Assembly (NCBI GenBank): GCA_016946835.1 | Contig: JACVTC010000050.1 | Coordinates: 722,501-786,500 of the forward strand | Direction of reading: 5' to 3' | DNA: 64,000 nucleotides | Origin: Neocallimastix lanati (nom. inval.) | Lineage: Eukaryota; Neocallimastigomycota; Neocallimastigomycetes; Neocallimastigales; Neocallimastigaceae | Shown: positions 26,339 to 40,514 of the stretch, in pieces | Layout of the letters: each line of letters begins with the position of its first letter | Numbering within the stretch: the first letter of the stretch is position 1 | Position numbers and translations under genes: made by a program | Notes under the pieces: generated by a model | What the model was told of the DNA's origin: nothing | Databases searched by the model: none | Seen by the model: only the letters and a program-made list of their open reading frames with translations

Positions 26339-27073
26339 ATGAGTTTACCATATAATCCAAAGGAATTACATTGGAATTCTTACCATACAATAAATAAGGA
26401 AAATAAATATTGCTATTGTGGAAACAATAGAACATTAATAGAGTTAAATTTGCAATGTATGGAATGTAAAAATTGGTATCATGAACATTGTTTAAAGAAT
26501 AAATCACTAATTCCAAAAAAAAGTGTTCTTCCATTTATAACAAATTATCGTTTTATTTGTAGTATATGTAATCGTGAAGAAAGTTTTTCAAGAGTTACTT
26601 CATCTTGGAAAGATGCTATTAACACAGCATTTGCCAATTTAACAGTTCAAAAAATGAAAAAGGAAGGTAAAATTGATGCAAATGGTGAAGGAGATCCTTA
26701 CATACCAGATAATTATTGGTTCGATAAAAAGATGGGTATCTGTCCATTTCTAGATAAACACTGGGAAAAATTATGTACTAATAGGTAATAAAATTAAATT
26801 ATAATTAAAAATAAATTATTCTTTTATAAATTAATTAAAATAGATTTCTTATATTATTTCCAAAATAAATAATAGTTACAGTAATATAAGTCATCATTGT
26901 AAACAAGAAATTCATTTAAATTATTAAAAAATAAAATATAATAATAATAAAATATTATAATTTTTACATATATTTATGTATATATATATATATATTTAAT
27001 TTCTATTATTTTTAAATTAATTAAGAGCTCGTACACCAACTTGGTGGGCAACCGTATGTGTTAATATTTTTTT

Positions 27074-27104
<31 letters not shown>

Positions 27105-27384
27105 TTAAAGATTAATGAATAAAGTAAAAATTTTAAATAATTATTTTTTAATTTAAAAATGAAAATAAATAAATAAATAAATAAAAATAAAGGTTGGTAG
27201 TAGTATGTATTCTTCTAAAGATCAATATGTTGCAAAGGACGAAGAAAATAGAAGTGCTTCTTCAGATTTTACATTATCAGATAAAAATCTTTTTAACCTT
27301 AGACCTTCTACTGGTTCAGTATCCGTAAATATAATCACATATTATATTCAGTTTTGAGCTTATTTAATAATAATTTTATACTGA

Positions 27385-27425
<41 letters not shown>

Positions 27426-29493
27426 TAATAATATTTTTATTAAATAGTAATTTTTTTTTTTTTTTTTTTTTTTTTATCATTAATTTTCATAAATTATTTT
27501 TATTTATATATATATTAACCAAAATATATAATTATTTTTTTTTTTTTTTAAATTTTTAAATTTTATCATATGTATATAAAAGAGTCAAAGTCAACCACAG
27601 AAAAAGAATAAAGTTCAAAAGAAAGCAGCACGCGCACAATCACCAACATATGCACCATTGTTTTTACCAGAAGATACATTATCTTCAATTTTAGATGGTA
27701 TTTTAACAACAGATACTATGACGGAACATCCTTATAATAGAAATGGTTATAAATACGATTGGATTGAAGAAGATCCATTATTAAAACATATTCATTTTAG
27801 AAAGAAAAATGTTTTAAATTCACAAGGACCTGGTGTCTTTTTAAGTAGATTAGATCGTGATCCAGGAATTACTTTAAAAGAAGATGGTTTGACTGCAACT
27901 ACAGATAAAGGTTTTCGTACTGTTCGAGCTAATTTTGGTGTAAAAGAAGGCAATTGGTATTTTGAAGTTAATATAAATAAAGGTGGTGAAAAAGATGTAA
28001 TTAATGGACCAAATGTTAGGATTGGTTGGACAAGAAGAGAAGGTATTTTTCTAAAAGTTTATATAAATGAATATATAAAGAATAAATTGAAAATTTTAAA
28101 AATAATATGAATATATTAATATATATGAATATTTATTTAAAATTAAAATAAATAATATAAAATATTTATATTTAATAATACAATAATAATAACAACAATA
28201 ATAATAATAATAATAAATTAATTCAATAATAATATTATTATTAAATAAAATAACATATTATTATAATTATTATTAAAATTTTTTTTTTTTAATAATATAT
28301 TAATAGCTACATTATATGGACCAGTAGGTTACGATTCCTATGGTTATGGATATAGAGATAGAAATGGTGATAAATTACATGAATCACTCTCATCACCATA
28401 TGGTGAATCGTATGGAAGTAATGATGTTATAGGATGTTATATATCTTTACCAAAACAAGAATTTCCAAAGCCAAGTAAAGAATTATTAAGAAGACAGAAT
28501 ATGAAATTGACTAGAAAAGAAGAAGATCGTCTATTACATACCCAATTAAAACCAAGTGATCTTATTGATGACCTTTCATTAGTTCCAGTTGAATCACATT
28601 CTATTATTAGTAACGCAAGAAAAAGAACCGTCATTACTTTTAAACAGAGACTTTATGCTGAATCATTAGATTATTTACCAATTAATTCTCCTGGTTTACT
28701 TTCCTATTTAGATATAAAATTTAATAAATCAAGTAATTATTACAATTTATTTTCTTGTTTATTTATTTATATATGAATTTATTTATTTATTTATTTATTA
28801 ATATTAATATATATATTCATTATTTATAAATATTTTTTATATTATAATAAATATTTTTATATTATTATTACTTTAATTATTTATTTAATTATTTATTTAT
28901 TTTTATTTATTTTAATTATTTTTATTTATTTTATTTTTATTTTTATTTTTTATTTTTTATTTTTTATTTATTTATTATATTAAAGATGATGATGATTCTA
29001 GTGAAAAGATAATAAAATCAAAACATATGCTACTTAATAAAGGATCTAGCATTTCATTTTATAAAAATGGTGTTAATCAAGGTACTGCGTTTGAAGATAT
29101 TCCATTATGTATACCAGCAGCAGTTTCATTACCTCTTGAAAGAAGACAATTAACTCTTGGAAATTATCAAAGAGCTCCAATTTTAGGTAAAATACTTATA
29201 AATATATATATATATTTTCTATTTTTTTATTTTTTTATTTATTAATTTTAATTCTTAAATTAATTTTAAATTATATTTTAAAATAATAATTTAATAAATT
29301 AATTAATAATAAAAATAGCTGATGATGGAAGTTTAGGTTATTATCCAACAATATCTTTATTTAAAGGTGGAAATGTAACCATGAATTTTGGTCCAAAATT
29401 TAAATATCCTCCAAAAGATTTAGATGAACAAAATATTAAATGGAAACCCATGAGTGAACGTTATTTAGAAATAGAGGCTGAAGTTAGTAATAA

Positions 29494-29529
<36 letters not shown>

Positions 29530-30010
29530 ACTTTCTTATACTAAATATTTTTAATTTTTTAAATATATAAAATATAATTTATAAAAAAAATTATTAAATT
29601 TAAATGAACTTTAATGAAAAATAATAATTTTACATATATATAAAAAAAAAATTTTTTTTTTCATTATTTTTTTTTTATTGTTAAAACTCAAAATTTTAAA
29701 ATAATAGGAAGCACTTTGGGATATTGTGGATGAAGTATGTACCTATTTTGATGATTTTGGTATAGATGAAAATATAGATGAAGAAATGAATCAAATTACT
29801 GATGAACAAGAAGAAAATAACAATGAAGAATCTTCTCGTAGATCTTATAGTAAAAGATCAGGAAGAGCTAGTAGAAGTAGAAATCATAGTCATAATGATA
29901 GTTTTGAGGAAGGAGATGAAAGTGAAGCTAGTACAAATTCAAAAAGACCTTATCATAGAAAATATACTTCTGATCGTGATAGTAGTATTAAAAAGAGAAG
30001 AGTTAATGAT

Positions 30011-30016
<6 letters not shown>
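26339..30016 (+). CDS. ASH2/Bre2-type COMPASS subunit (PHD-like finger, winged helix, SPRY)
   Basis: Eight exons: 26339-26784, 27026-27053, 27193-27324, 27583-28042, 28307-28732, 28986-29186, 29319-29482, 29708-30016, in phase to 721 residues. Near the N-terminus a zinc-finger pattern reads C25-x-C27, C40-x2-C43, H48-x2-C51, C74-x2-C77. A winged-helix-like part follows, ending in the ASH2 signature 'ARTPTWWAT' encoded by the 28-nt exon 2. The SPRY region runs from about 285 to 600, with '[12 protein letters not shown]', 'GNWYFEV', 'RIGWTRRE', '[11 protein letters not shown]', 'FYKNGVNQG' and '[12 protein letters not shown]', all close to ASH2L. ASH2/Bre2 supports H3K4 methylation by SET1/MLL complexes in the nucleus. 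The last ~70 residues are an acidic then Arg/Ser/Lys-rich tail, as expected for a nuclear protein. Residues about 203-220 are basic. Confidence 0.93.
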
Positions 30017-31343
<1,327 letters not shown>

Positions 31344-33808
31344 TTATGAATTTATTTTAGATGTCGTCGAATCTATTATAGCTGATTCTATATTATCATT
31401 TGCTGTATTTTCTGTTGAATCCAAATTATTATTATTATTATTATTATTTATTATATTTTTTTCAGATCCAGTTTCCTCATGATTATCATTTTTATTTTCG
31501 TTATCCTGATTAATTGTGGTGCTATTATTTGTTGTTGTATTATTATCATTGGAGGTAGAACTATTATTGATAGTATTATACGTATTAATAACTTCATTTT
31601 CATTAAGAGAAGATGAATCAATGATATTTTCAGTTGTTTCTTCAGGGGCATTGGTAATAGATAAGTTAGAAGTATTTTCATTTTCATTTGAAGTAGCTTG
31701 AGTATTATTATTAGTTTCTTCAATTGTTGTTAAATTATTCACTTCTTCAATTGAATTACTATTATTACCATCCGCTAAACTTCTTCTAATAGCCTCTAAA
31801 AGCATTATTTCTTCTAAATCATTTCCTATATTTTGTACTATTAAAAATTATATTAAATAGATATTAAAATAATTAATAAATAAATAAATAAATAAATAAA
31901 GTTTTTTGAATTTATTTTCAAACTTACAAGAAGAATCATTACGATTTCTACGAATATTATTAGCTTCTGGAATAGGTAATTGCAAGAAAGCATTTAATAA
32001 AGCAATAGCTGCATTATTACTTTATTTATATAATTTCAAAAATTAAAAAATTAGTAATAAAATACATATCCTCTTTTTAATAATAATATTAATTAATTGA
32101 TATATTATTAATAAAATTAAATTAATTTATACTTACTTTACTTGAGCATTAAAGTTTCTTGCTCTCATTGCTTTATAATTTTTATATCAAATTATAATAA
32201 ATATTTATATCAAAATATAAATAAGATATATAAACCTTATACATAAATAGAGCTGTTTATGATTTATAATTATATATTTATAACATAAATTACCTTCCAA
32301 ACGTTGTTGTTCCCTTTGATATTGTTCATATTTAAGCATCCATCCTGGATAAATATCATCTTTATGTATATAATAATATTTAATTATTAATGTCATAAAT
32401 ATCAAAAATATCATAAATATTTATAATTTAGGAATACATTTTCATAAATATATATACAAATATGTATTAAAAAATTTTATTATTTAATAATATAATAAAA
32501 GAATCCAAATTATTAAAATATATAATATATAAAATAAGATTATTTATATAATATATATATTTATATTTATATATATATGTTTTTTATTAATTACCACTTG
32601 TAACAATATGAGGATCAGTATGACTTATAACATTTCTTCTCTTTTTTCCTGGTGTTGAACCTTGGGAAAGTAGTTTTTCAAAATTGGGGTCGTGTTGTTC
32701 TTTTGCTTTTACTAATACTTCATATTGATTTTGATACTCTTCAGAATCTGGAGATAAATATGTTACACCAAAGTTTGGTTGTACACAATATGGACAACTA
32801 ATACGACATTAAATATCATAAAAGTATTAAAATCAATTAGAATATTATAATAAATATTAATAGTTATTAAATAAATTCACATTATTATATAATTTAATTT
32901 AAATTTATATTAAAATATCAATATTATTTTATTTTAAATTCATTAAAATTACCAAGTTGGTTCAGGATTTTGAAAAGTTCTTTTAATTTGAATAAAGCAT
33001 TCTGTACAGATAGGTTGGTCACAACAACGTGTGTAATTTATGTTTCTTGGATAATACTATTAATATATATATATATAAAAAAAAAAATAAATATATGTAT
33101 ATATATATATAATTAGAAATAATATACTTTGTAAAATTTTTTTTGTAAAAAAAATTTTATAAAGCATATTATTTTTTAAAAATTAATATTTATTTTTACC
33201 AAAAAGCAAATTGGACATTCAATTGGATATTTAAAGAATTCTTCCTTTGAATAAATAGAATGTCCAGGTTCAACTTTTATTGAAGAAGTAGAAGAAGGGA
33301 ACGAAGGGGAAGAAGAATAAATGGAATCCTCAGTATCAGATTTATTTCCATTATTATGATATGAATTTTTAAATTTTGAAGAAGAAAATGAACCATGTCT
33401 ACTTCTTCTACCACGGCTTTCACTTAAACTATTTCTTCTTAAAGATTTCTTTTTTGAAACGTCGATACTATTACTATCATTATTATTGTTTTTATTAATA
33501 CTATTATCATTATTTGAAGTTAAATTTTGATTTGTACTTTCATTTAATGTATCTTGATTGTTAGAAGAACTAGAAGCTCCTGGGTAAGGATTATCGGAAT
33601 AATCTTCCATTCCTTTATAAAAAGGACTTAATTTCTTCTTTAAAATAAATCCTCTTACTACATCAATATCATATTCAGGTGTTGAAGTATAAATTCCTTT
33701 AGTTACTAATGATCCATAGTTAATTTGTTGATCGACAAATTCATTACTTTTTTTTCGATTCGAACTCGAACTATAGTCATCACTTCTTTTTGTATTTGTA
33801 TTTCCCAT
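31344..33808 (-). CDS. Sip5-type RING-like protein
   Basis: Seven exons: 33200-33808, 32953-33056, 32595-32797, 32294-32359, 32137-32170, 31928-32019, 31344-31837, in phase to 533 residues. It begins MGNT, a context that suggests N-myristoylation at Gly2 (inference). A Ser/Asn-rich low-complexity segment (about 75-180) is followed by a split Cys-rich module: C198-P-I-C201, '[11 protein letters not shown]' (214-223) and 'CCPYC' (238-242). This module, plus 'VQPNFGVTY' and the later '[15 protein letters not shown]', is characteristic of the fungal Sip5 family. Sip5 in yeast interacts with the Snf1 kinase and Reg1/Glc7 phosphatase system; a ubiquitin-ligase role is suggested for RING proteins but not shown here. 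A helix '[16 protein letters not shown]' near 370-385 resembles a ubiquitin-interacting motif. The C-terminal 130 residues are Asn/Thr/Ser/Glu-rich. Confidence 0.88.
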
Positions 33809-35030
33809 TACTTTTATTTACAAATGAAATAATATAAATAGTAAAATGATATCTGTTTATATATTTACAGAAATTATTGTATTTTTTATTATGATTATAT
33901 CAGTTATTGATTTTTCCTTCTTTTTTTTTTTTTCTTTTTTTTTTTTTTTTATTTTCTCTTATTTTTATTTGGATTTCAAATTTAGCTTATTGCCTAAGTA
34001 TATCTGTTTTATTTAGTTTTTTAATTAGATTTACTGCTCAATAGATATATACATTTGTACAATAAATAATAAAGAAATTGATAAACAGAAAAAAAAAAAA
34101 ATATATTATTATTATTATTATTTATTTTCTTTGGAATATGACCTTTTTCTGTTTCTTATAACCAAAGGTTAATTTTATGTGAAAAAAAATAAAAAAAAAA
34201 AATTAAAATACAAGTATAAAACAAATATATTATAGAAAAAGAAGAATTATATATAAATATAAAATAAAAAAAATAAAAAAAAAAAAAAAAAATCGAGAGA
34301 TATATATTTTTTAATATTAATATTTTAATAGTATACTTTTACTTTAAATTACAAATATAAATGTTAAATAAATATATTATTCAGTCATTTACTCTTTCTT
34401 TGTTATTAATTTATTTAAACTTACTTTTAAACTAATAATGATTTAATATGTACATAAATTTCGTAAGTATTATTTTCAAGCTATAATTTTATTGTTAATA
34501 TTAATAAAAAATTGGATTTTATTTATAATATATTATATTAATTATATTTCATATAAGAGAAAATAAATAAATATAACAAATGTTTTAATAAATAAAAATA
34601 ATTATAAATAATTATTAGTTCTTGCTTTTTAAAAGTTTTGCTTTATATCTTTAATATAAAGTATTATAAAATAAAAGAAAAAAGAAAAAATATTTAATAA
34701 AAAAAAAATAATAAATAAAAAAAAAAGGACAAAAAATGAATGACTTAATACAAATAAATATTATTTAATAAATAATCAATTAATAAGTATATTTTTTATA
34801 TAATTAATATTTTTGTAGAAATTAAATAATATATGTATTATTAATATTTTAATTTTTCATTTATCTTTTTTTTTAATTAATGTATATAATTCAATTTATT
34901 TTAATATATTGCAATAGGCTTTTATTTTTGAAATTTAAATTTGGAATTTTAATTTGGATGCATTTGGTAATTAATATATTAGAAACATTTTAATATTTTA
35001 CTTCTATTTTTATTAATATTAATTACCTTA
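33809..35030. other. 5' flank of the Sip5 gene, AT-rich, no gene seen
   Basis: Non-coding A/T-rich DNA with short poly(T) and poly(A) runs. No open reading frame, RNA gene or clear regulatory element could be identified. Confidence 0.65.
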
Positions 35031-35032
35031 TT

Positions 35033-35605
35033 TTATTATTTATTTATTTATTATTTATTATTTATTTATTTATTATTTATTATTTATTTATTTATTATTT
35101 ATTATTTATTTATTTATTATTTATTATTTATTTATTTATTATTTATCATTTATTTATTTATTATTTATTATTTATTTATTTATTATTTATTATTTATTTA
35201 TTTATTATTTATTATTTATTTATTTATTATTTATCATTTATTTATTTATTATTTATTATTTATTTATTTATTATTTATTATTTATTTATTTATTATTTAT
35301 CATTTATTTATTTATTATTTATTATTTATTTATTTATTATTTATTATATATTTATTTATTAATAAATATTATTATTTATTATTTAATAAATACTATTATC
35401 ATTATTTATTTATATAATATTATTATTTATTATTTATTACTAATATTATTCACTAATTATTATTTATTATTTATTATTTATTATTTATTATTTATTATTT
35501 ATTATTTATTATTTATGATTTATGATTTATTATTTATTATTTATTATTTATTATTTATTATTTATTATTTATTATTTATTATTTATTATTTATTATTCAT
35601 TATTT
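35033..35605. repeat. TTTA/TTA minisatellite (22-bp unit, then 7-bp unit)
   Basis: From 35033 to about 35345 a 22-bp unit (TTTA x3, TTA, TTTA, TTA) is repeated, with an occasional T-to-C change (TTATCATTTA) recurring every few units. That suggests a higher-order repeat. After a disordered 100 bp, a 7-bp unit TTTATTA runs from about 35455 to 35600. Confidence 0.9.
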
Positions 35606-36690
35606 ATATCTAAATTTTGTATTACATATATTTAGTATTACATATATATTCTGTATTTTTATCTAAAAATAAAAAATTTGGATAAAAAAATATAAAATTA
35701 ATAAAATGAATAAATAAAAAATATTTAGTATTTATTTATTTTAATATTTTAGTATTTTTATTTTATAAAAAACTTTTCCCATATTATACTTTATATTTTA
35801 GTAAATTTGGAAATAAAAAATAGGTTTTATCAAATATATATAAATATTTTCAATAAAATATTGATTATAAATTTGTTTTCCGAATTGTTGTTATAATAGA
35901 TAATAAATTAACAAATATGAGAGCGAGAACTTGATTGCTAAATGACATCAAAAATTTTTATTATTAAAGTAACATTATCAAAATCAAGTTAGGAAATTAA
36001 TTATACAAAGTCTCATTTTTACTAATATTTAAAATTATTAACTTTTTTTATTAATAATGAGTTTATGACGTAATTAAAAATAAATAATACCTTATAAAAA
36101 AATATAGCTTAATAATAAACCAAATTATTTATTTTAGCATAATTTAAAATTCAATAAATATTAATTGAAATGTGTTTTTTATATAAAAAATTTCAAATAT
36201 AATAATGAAATGTACAAAAAAAAATTGTATGTAAATTTTTCTTTTAAATTCCAAAAAAAATAAAGAAATTAATGAAATGAAATTAATAAAAATTTAAGTT
36301 TCAAAAAATAAAATAAAATAAAATAAAATAAAGAACGAAAAAGTTCAAGAATAAAGTATTAATATAAATTAAATGAAATAAAAAAAAAAAAGTATTAATA
36401 AAAATTAAATGAAATAAAAAATATATATAAATTTAATTAAATAGTAAAAATGTTAATATAAAGTTCATATTAAATAAAATAAAATTTATAATTATATTAA
36501 TAATAATTAAGGATAATAAAATATTAATTTAAAATTTTTTTAATATTTTATTAATGTTTAATATTAAGAATAAATAATTATAATAATGAATAAAATATTT
36601 AAAATGATATTTTATAACATTTAAAAGTCCATTACTATTAAATATTATGATAAATATATTTGCTTTAACATACATAAATAGGTTAAAAAA
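35606..36690. other. Intergenic AT-rich DNA, no gene seen
   Basis: Mixed A/T sequence with no open frame. The segment 35870-36010 is slightly less AT-rich ('gagagcgagaacttgattgc') but carries no recognisable feature. Confidence 0.6.
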
Positions 36691-37518
36691 ATATAAAGCC
36701 ACTTTGTTGACAAATTCTACTTGTAGAATAGGTAAAAACAAACAAACATACGCATAACGAGTACCCATATCCCATTAGTACCCAACAGTTATTACTGTAG
36801 AAGTGATGATATACGGCATACCAGTATGAAGTCGCCGCTCACAACATGTCGTTTCACGTCTCTCAAGAGCTGAATTAGCTCTACAATCATACATATATAT
36901 CTTCATTGACCACATCGAACCAGGTTCTATCCTGGTTGTTAGTCAGTGGGCTAGTATACCTAAGACTTCTGGTTCAGTCCTGCCCTATGACCATTTTTCA
37001 GGTTTTTTATAAGAGGTTTTTACGGAATATGGTGGTTAGTGTTAAAGGTAAGTATATCACCTTTCTGTATATTATTATTAGAAAAGATACTGTACTAACT
37101 GTTGACCCGAGAGGGTTGCACTAATATTGTAATTTAATATATTTAAGAGGGAATTACTAGCATTTGGGTTCATGGTTTCAGGTGTCCGTGTAGATATATA
37201 TTCTACTTGTGGAGTAGATATATTCAACTAGATTGCAATTTTTCTGACATTTATGCTTTTGTCAAGGGAGCTAGTACAAATCTCCATGGGTTAGGCTATA
37301 TTGGCCCCGCTTCAAAAGGAAGTTACGGACCAGAAAAGCACTCCGAGAAAAAGTACGAGAAAAATTCTAAGCAATTATATGCATGCCAGAGCGCCAATGC
37401 TGAACACTCAGTAAGGCTGTCCATAAGGAACAATATCTACCTATATAGAAGTGTGTGACTACATCAATATTCCCACTGCCCCTGAAGGGAGAGGGCTTTA
37501 ACTAAGGTCTGTACATAC

Positions 37519-37551
<33 letters not shown>

Positions 37552-37866
37552 AATCCATTGACCAAGAACATTGGAACTTGAACCATTCTTTCATACCCCA
37601 GTGTGTATAATCATTAGCGTGTTGGAATTTGTTCTTCCTAATTCCTATAAAATTAACAGGAGACATCATCAAGGCCTATGATTAAGTCGTAGCTTAGTAA
37701 CAAGGTTGGATGGATAAGCAGTCAAGGGAAAGCCTTTTGGATATCACTGTGATTATATTTTACCCCAGGATAGAAAACCTCAGTGCTTATTTGGTGCCAT
37801 GTCGGGGATTCGAACCCCGGCCACTACAGTAACCTGTATTGTCTTAACCGACTGGACTTATAAAAA
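36691..37866. mobile_element. GC-richer island, candidate composite retroposon with a tRNA-like end
   Basis: About 1.1 kb whose composition is close to balanced, against extreme AT-richness on both sides. There is no long open frame; the longest are 60-80 codons without a recognisable domain. It contains a perfect 7-bp-stem hairpin (36918-36937, loop TTCTAT), the motif 'ATTCTACTTGTRGA' twice (about 36714 and 37200), and a poly(A) run of about 31 at 37519-37550. A tRNA-like sequence lies on the minus strand at the right end. The simplest reading is one element on the plus strand ending in poly(A) and a second, tRNA-headed SINE-like element on the minus strand (37866 down to about 37551). This is inference; copy number elsewhere in the genome would decide. 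Confidence 0.5.
37792..37860 (-). tRNA. tRNA-like sequence / tRNA pseudogene with Pol III A and B boxes
   Basis: Read on the minus strand, the T-arm is perfect (stem CGGGG/CCCCG, loop TTCGAAT) and gives a canonical B box GGTTCGAATCC. A five-base variable loop precedes it. An A-box-like D-arm (GTCCAGTCGGTTAAGAC) lies upstream. The 3' end reads ACATGGC-A-CCA, so a CCA tail appears encoded, which nuclear tRNA genes lack. The 5' acceptor strand does not pair with the 3' strand, and the anticodon arm closes on a four-base loop (TACAG-GTTA-CTGTA). It is therefore not a working tRNA. It is more likely a retroposed tRNA copy or the head of a tRNA-derived SINE. No amino-acid identity is assigned. Confidence 0.6.
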
Positions 37867-38340
37867 AAGTATAATTATTTATTGCTTTATTACTTATTAT
37901 TTATTATTTATTAGTTATCATTATTTATTTATTATGGATTATTATTTATTACTTCTATATTATATATTATCATTTATAAATTTTTTGTAATTTATTATTT
38001 ATTATTTATTATCTATAATTTATTATTCAATTATTTATTATTTATTATTCAATTATTTATTATTTATTATTTATTATTTATTTATTAAGTTTTATTACTT
38101 ATTATTAATTATTTATTTATTAAGTTTTATTACTTATTATTTATTATTTATTTATTAAGTTTTATTACTTATTATTTATTATTTATTTATTAAGTTTTAT
38201 TACTTATTATTTATTATTTATTTATTAAGTTTTATTATTTATTATTTATTATTTATTATTTATTTATTAAGTTTTATTATTTATTATGTATTATTATTTA
38301 ATATATATTTATTTTTTAAAATAGCTATTATTTAATACAT
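37867..38340. repeat. TTA-rich minisatellite with a 35-bp unit
   Basis: Starts immediately right of the tRNA-like sequence. From about 38085 to 38290 a 35-bp unit marked by 'TAAGTTTTATTACTTATTA' recurs about five times. The DNA before it is irregular TTA/TTTA repeats. Confidence 0.85.
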
Positions 38341-40030
38341 AAAATAAATAAAAAGAGGAGAAACCTCCCACAATGAGTATGGTAAAAATAAGATTTATTA
38401 TAATTTTAAATTTTTATAAATAAATAATAATATATTATAAAAATTAAATTTTTTTTTTAGTAATAGAAAAATTAAAGTTTTTAAAGTTTTAGTTTGTAAT
38501 ACCTTTTAATTAAAAAGAATTAATATAAAAAAAATTATTTTTTCAGTTATTGTAATACAATTTGATGTCTATAATTAAAAAAAAGGAAAATAAATAAAAA
38601 AGAGGAACAATACTATAATAATTATAGTTCTAAAAAATTATAATATAAAATTTAAAAGAAAGAATATATATAATAAATGTATAATATCTAAATAATATTT
38701 ACAATATACAACATATACAACTTTATAACAAATTTTTTAATTTTAATTAATTTATTATTTTTTATTTGTGAAAATTATACATCATACATACATACATACA
38801 TAAATATATACATACATATAAATATGTATATAAATTTGTATATAAATGGATAAAAAAATGAAAAGAATAAGTTAATTAAGAGGGATAATTTTTATTTTTT
38901 TTTTCTATTAATTTTAATTTTTTTTTTTAGACATTTTTTATTGTAAATAAAAGATGGAGATTTCTTTTTGCTTGATGATATATTAATTATTTAATTATTT
39001 TTTATTTACTTTTATTATCAATTAATAAATAAAATTTTTTTTTATTAATTAGTAAATAAAGTTATTATGAATATAAAAAATATATATTTAATTTCTCTTT
39101 CCACTTTTTCCTAATTAATACAGTATTTTTTATATTTTATATTTAATTTATTATTTCATATTTTTAAATTAATCTTTTTTTTATTTTATTTTTCATATTT
39201 GTATGATAGATGATTAATACAAATGCTATATTACTATAACTCAATGTATAATGTTTATTTGTAATATTCATTCTATTTTTTTTTTCAAAAGATGAAGATT
39301 AGTAAGTAATAATAAACTTCAAAAGATATAAAAAGTCTATTCTATTAAAACTTTAAATGTTTCATTAAATACAATTATCTATATAATAATATATGATAAA
39401 TGATAGCTTTTTTATTTTTTAATTATTTTCAAGAATTAATATAGTGTGTTCATTAAGATTTTTCTATCATTTTCATTTAGTGTTTAAAGTTCTTTTTTTT
39501 TTTTTAAATTGTTTTAATTTCTATATAAAAAATAAAAAAAAATATTTACATGAATATAAATTAATATAACTTAATATATTACATTATAAAATTAAAATTA
39601 TAATTAAATATTAAATTTACATTTTACTTTAAAATTTATTTTATATTTTAAAATTTATAATTATTTTTAATAATATTATACAAATGAAATAATTTCTCTA
39701 ATATATTATTATATATTCTTAATGTATTCTTAATATATTATATAAATTATTATTATGTTACTCAAATAACATAAACAAATTTTAATAATAGGGTAATGTT
39801 TAATTTATTATAGATAATATATTAGTATTATAAAAATAATATAAAACATTTATTATTTTTTATTTAAAAAAGGAAAAGTAAAAAAAAGATTACATGTATA
39901 ATATATTAAATAAATTATATAATATATTATTTTAATATAAATAAATTAAAAACTAAATAAAAATCAAATTCCAATTAGAGATTAAATTAATTATATTTAC
40001 ATTGTTAATATATTATAATATATTTTAATA
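38341..40030. other. Intergenic AT-rich DNA, no gene seen
   Basis: A small hairpin (GAGG-agaaa-CCTC) lies near 38356. Otherwise A/T-rich sequence without an open frame or recognisable RNA. Confidence 0.6.
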
Positions 40031-40455
40031 TTTAATATTATTTATTATTTATTATTCACTTATTTATTATTTATTATTTATTTATTCACTTATTTATTAT
40101 TTATTATTTATTATTCACTTATTTATTATTTATTATTTATTATTCACTTATTTATTATTTATTATTTATTTATTCACTTATTTATTATTTATTATTTATT
40201 ATTCACTTATTTATTATTTATTATTTATTATTCACTTATTTATTATTTATTATTTATTATTCACTTATTTATTATTTATTATTTATTATTCACTTATTTA
40301 TTATTTATTATTTATTATTTATTTATTATTTATTTATTATTTATTTATTATTATTATTATTTATTTATTATTTATTATTTATTTATTATTTATTATTTAT
40401 TTATTATATATTATTTATTTATTATTTATTATTTATTTATTATTTATTATTTATT
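40030..40455. repeat. TTTA/TTA minisatellite with a 29-bp 'CACTTA' unit
   Basis: The unit is CACTTA followed by TTTATTA-type runs. Spacing between CAC marks is mostly 29 bp, with a shorter variant. From about 40310 the CACTTA mark is lost and simple TTTA/TTA repeats continue to 40455. Confidence 0.9.
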
Positions 40456-40460
40456 TATTT

Positions 40461-40514
40461 AAAATTTTTTTATACTAAAAAGGCGAAAATCCTTTTTAGT
40501 ATAAAAAATTTTTT
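40461..40514. repeat. Strong hairpin, about 20-bp stem and 7-base loop
   Basis: Left arm 40461-40483, loop CGAAAAT, right arm 40491-40514. The inner 18 bp (TTTTTTATACTAAAAAGG and its complement) pair perfectly and the outer A/T bases extend the stem with one bulge. It sits directly at the end of the minisatellite, about 1.4 kb upstream of the MFS gene. Confidence 0.85.

Noticed and set aside
36840-36900. Hammerhead ribozyme
   Set aside because: A GTTTC element and a small stem are present, but the CUGANGA core is missing on both strands.
37792-37812. Primer-binding site of an LTR retrotransposon
   Set aside because: Complementarity to tRNA extends far past 18 nt through T-arm, variable loop and D-arm, and no LTR or gag-pol frame lies beside it.
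36691-37866. Mitochondrial DNA insert
   Set aside because: Gut fungi have hydrogenosomes without a genome, and no mitochondrial gene is recognisable; contamination or a retroposon fits better.
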